Of a stretch of DNA of 64,000 bases, positions 63,701-64,000 are shown in pieces; within the stretch, counting starts at the first letter, position 1, and each line of letters begins with the position of its first letter. The notes below the pieces were generated by a model that worked only from the letters and a program-made list of their open reading frames with translations, had not been told where the DNA came from and made no database searches. Source of the stretch: Oscarella lobularis. Lineage: Eukaryota > Porifera > Homoscleromorpha > Homosclerophorida > Oscarellidae. Both the position numbers and the translations under genes were made by a program. The stretch lies in assembly GCF_947507565.1 (NCBI RefSeq), contig NC_089188.1:1612001-1676000 (forward strand). Reading direction: 5' to 3'.

Positions 63701-64000
63701 CATTGGCAGTCAGTTCTGCAAATGCCTTCAGCGAACATTTATTGCTACGAAGGTCGTCGATAGAGACGCCGTTACTCTGCGCGCAAAGAAAGCGATTCAC
63801 TGAGTTAGATCGCTGAGGAGGAAGCGCTTACGTCGCCATCATTCTCCGTAAATCCTAATAGGCAGAGAAGATGCTGTCCCACCTCGGTCTGTCGGGTCAC
63901 ATTGCTGTAGATATCACCAGCTGAAAGAGGCAAGAATATTATAAGGGTCCTCATGCAATACAGTTATATCTAGATGGTAGCTGGCCAGGATTTTTGACTG
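60705..64000 (-). CDS. Large helical, acid-rich protein of unknown function, 3' part
   Basis: Minus-strand exons in order: from beyond 64000 to about 63962, then 63920-63832, 63776-63647, 63594-62918, 62845-62719, 62656-62559, 62508-62373, 62305-60705; introns 41-72 bp; about 965 residues visible, with the 5' end outside the window. Long leucine-rich helical stretches (for example YLGYILRFRICFLALY, LSFFQNLFALIGY) suggest a HEAT/armadillo-like scaffold, without a motif I can name. Then come a Gly-rich linker (GGGGGDGGGG), about 100 Asp/Glu/Ser-rich residues encoded near 61300-61580 (SDSDSEDDGEEKRDDDEKEK), a coiled-coil-like segment (LALLERVDKTLRTRTDELSK) and a folded-looking C-terminus ending GLKLKVL. 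No transmembrane segment or catalytic signature stands out. The first exon join (63962/63920) is the least certain. All other joins keep frame. I do not recognise the family. Confidence 0.8.

Overview
The window is nuclear DNA of a compact animal genome. Genes are split by many very short GT-AG introns (mostly 41-72 bp), lie 90-250 bp apart, and are metazoan in content: filamin-type repeats, a DDX3/PL10 helicase, ANKRD39, cyclin B3, and a mitochondrial carrier of the SLC25A14/A30 type. The CGA/GTC/GAC-rich codon use, tiny introns and gene set suggest an early-branching animal such as a homoscleromorph sponge. That assignment is inference.

Layout. (1) 3-2648: 3' part of a filamin-repeat gene, plus strand. 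(2) 2649-3319: GC-rich stretch with a possible promoter and first exon, then a degenerate 60-84 bp repeat. (3) 3320-45009: one uninterrupted array of a 25-bp satellite, about 41.7 kb or roughly 1,600 units. It has 32-bp variants and kilobase-scale higher-order repeats, and I found no foreign insertion or gene in it. (4) 45010-46387: non-coding, with an inverted repeat and the DDX3 5' region. (5) 46388-58531: dense gene block. DDX3 (+, 15 exons) converges on ANKRD39 (-, 3 exons), followed by cyclin B3 (-, 8 exons). Cyclin B3 shares a 238-bp divergent promoter with the mitochondrial carrier (+, 10 exons). Two tandem seven-pass membrane paralogues (+, 10 exons each) follow, resembling gustatory-receptor-like proteins, then a small hypothetical membrane protein. 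(6) 58532-60704: intergenic, with a bidirectional poly(A) module, a 23-C run, a low-confidence open frame, a small hypothetical minus-strand gene and several inverted repeats. (7) 60705-64000: 3' part of a large unrecognised helical, acid-rich protein, minus strand.

How the genes work together: they are mostly unrelated housekeeping genes packed closely. The clearest functional links are the cyclin B3/carrier divergent promoter, which carries CCAAT and CHR-like cell-cycle elements, and the tandem receptor-like pair with matching exon structure. Exon joins were read by eye from splice sites, phase and family similarity. All joins listed keep frame, but none has been checked against RNA.
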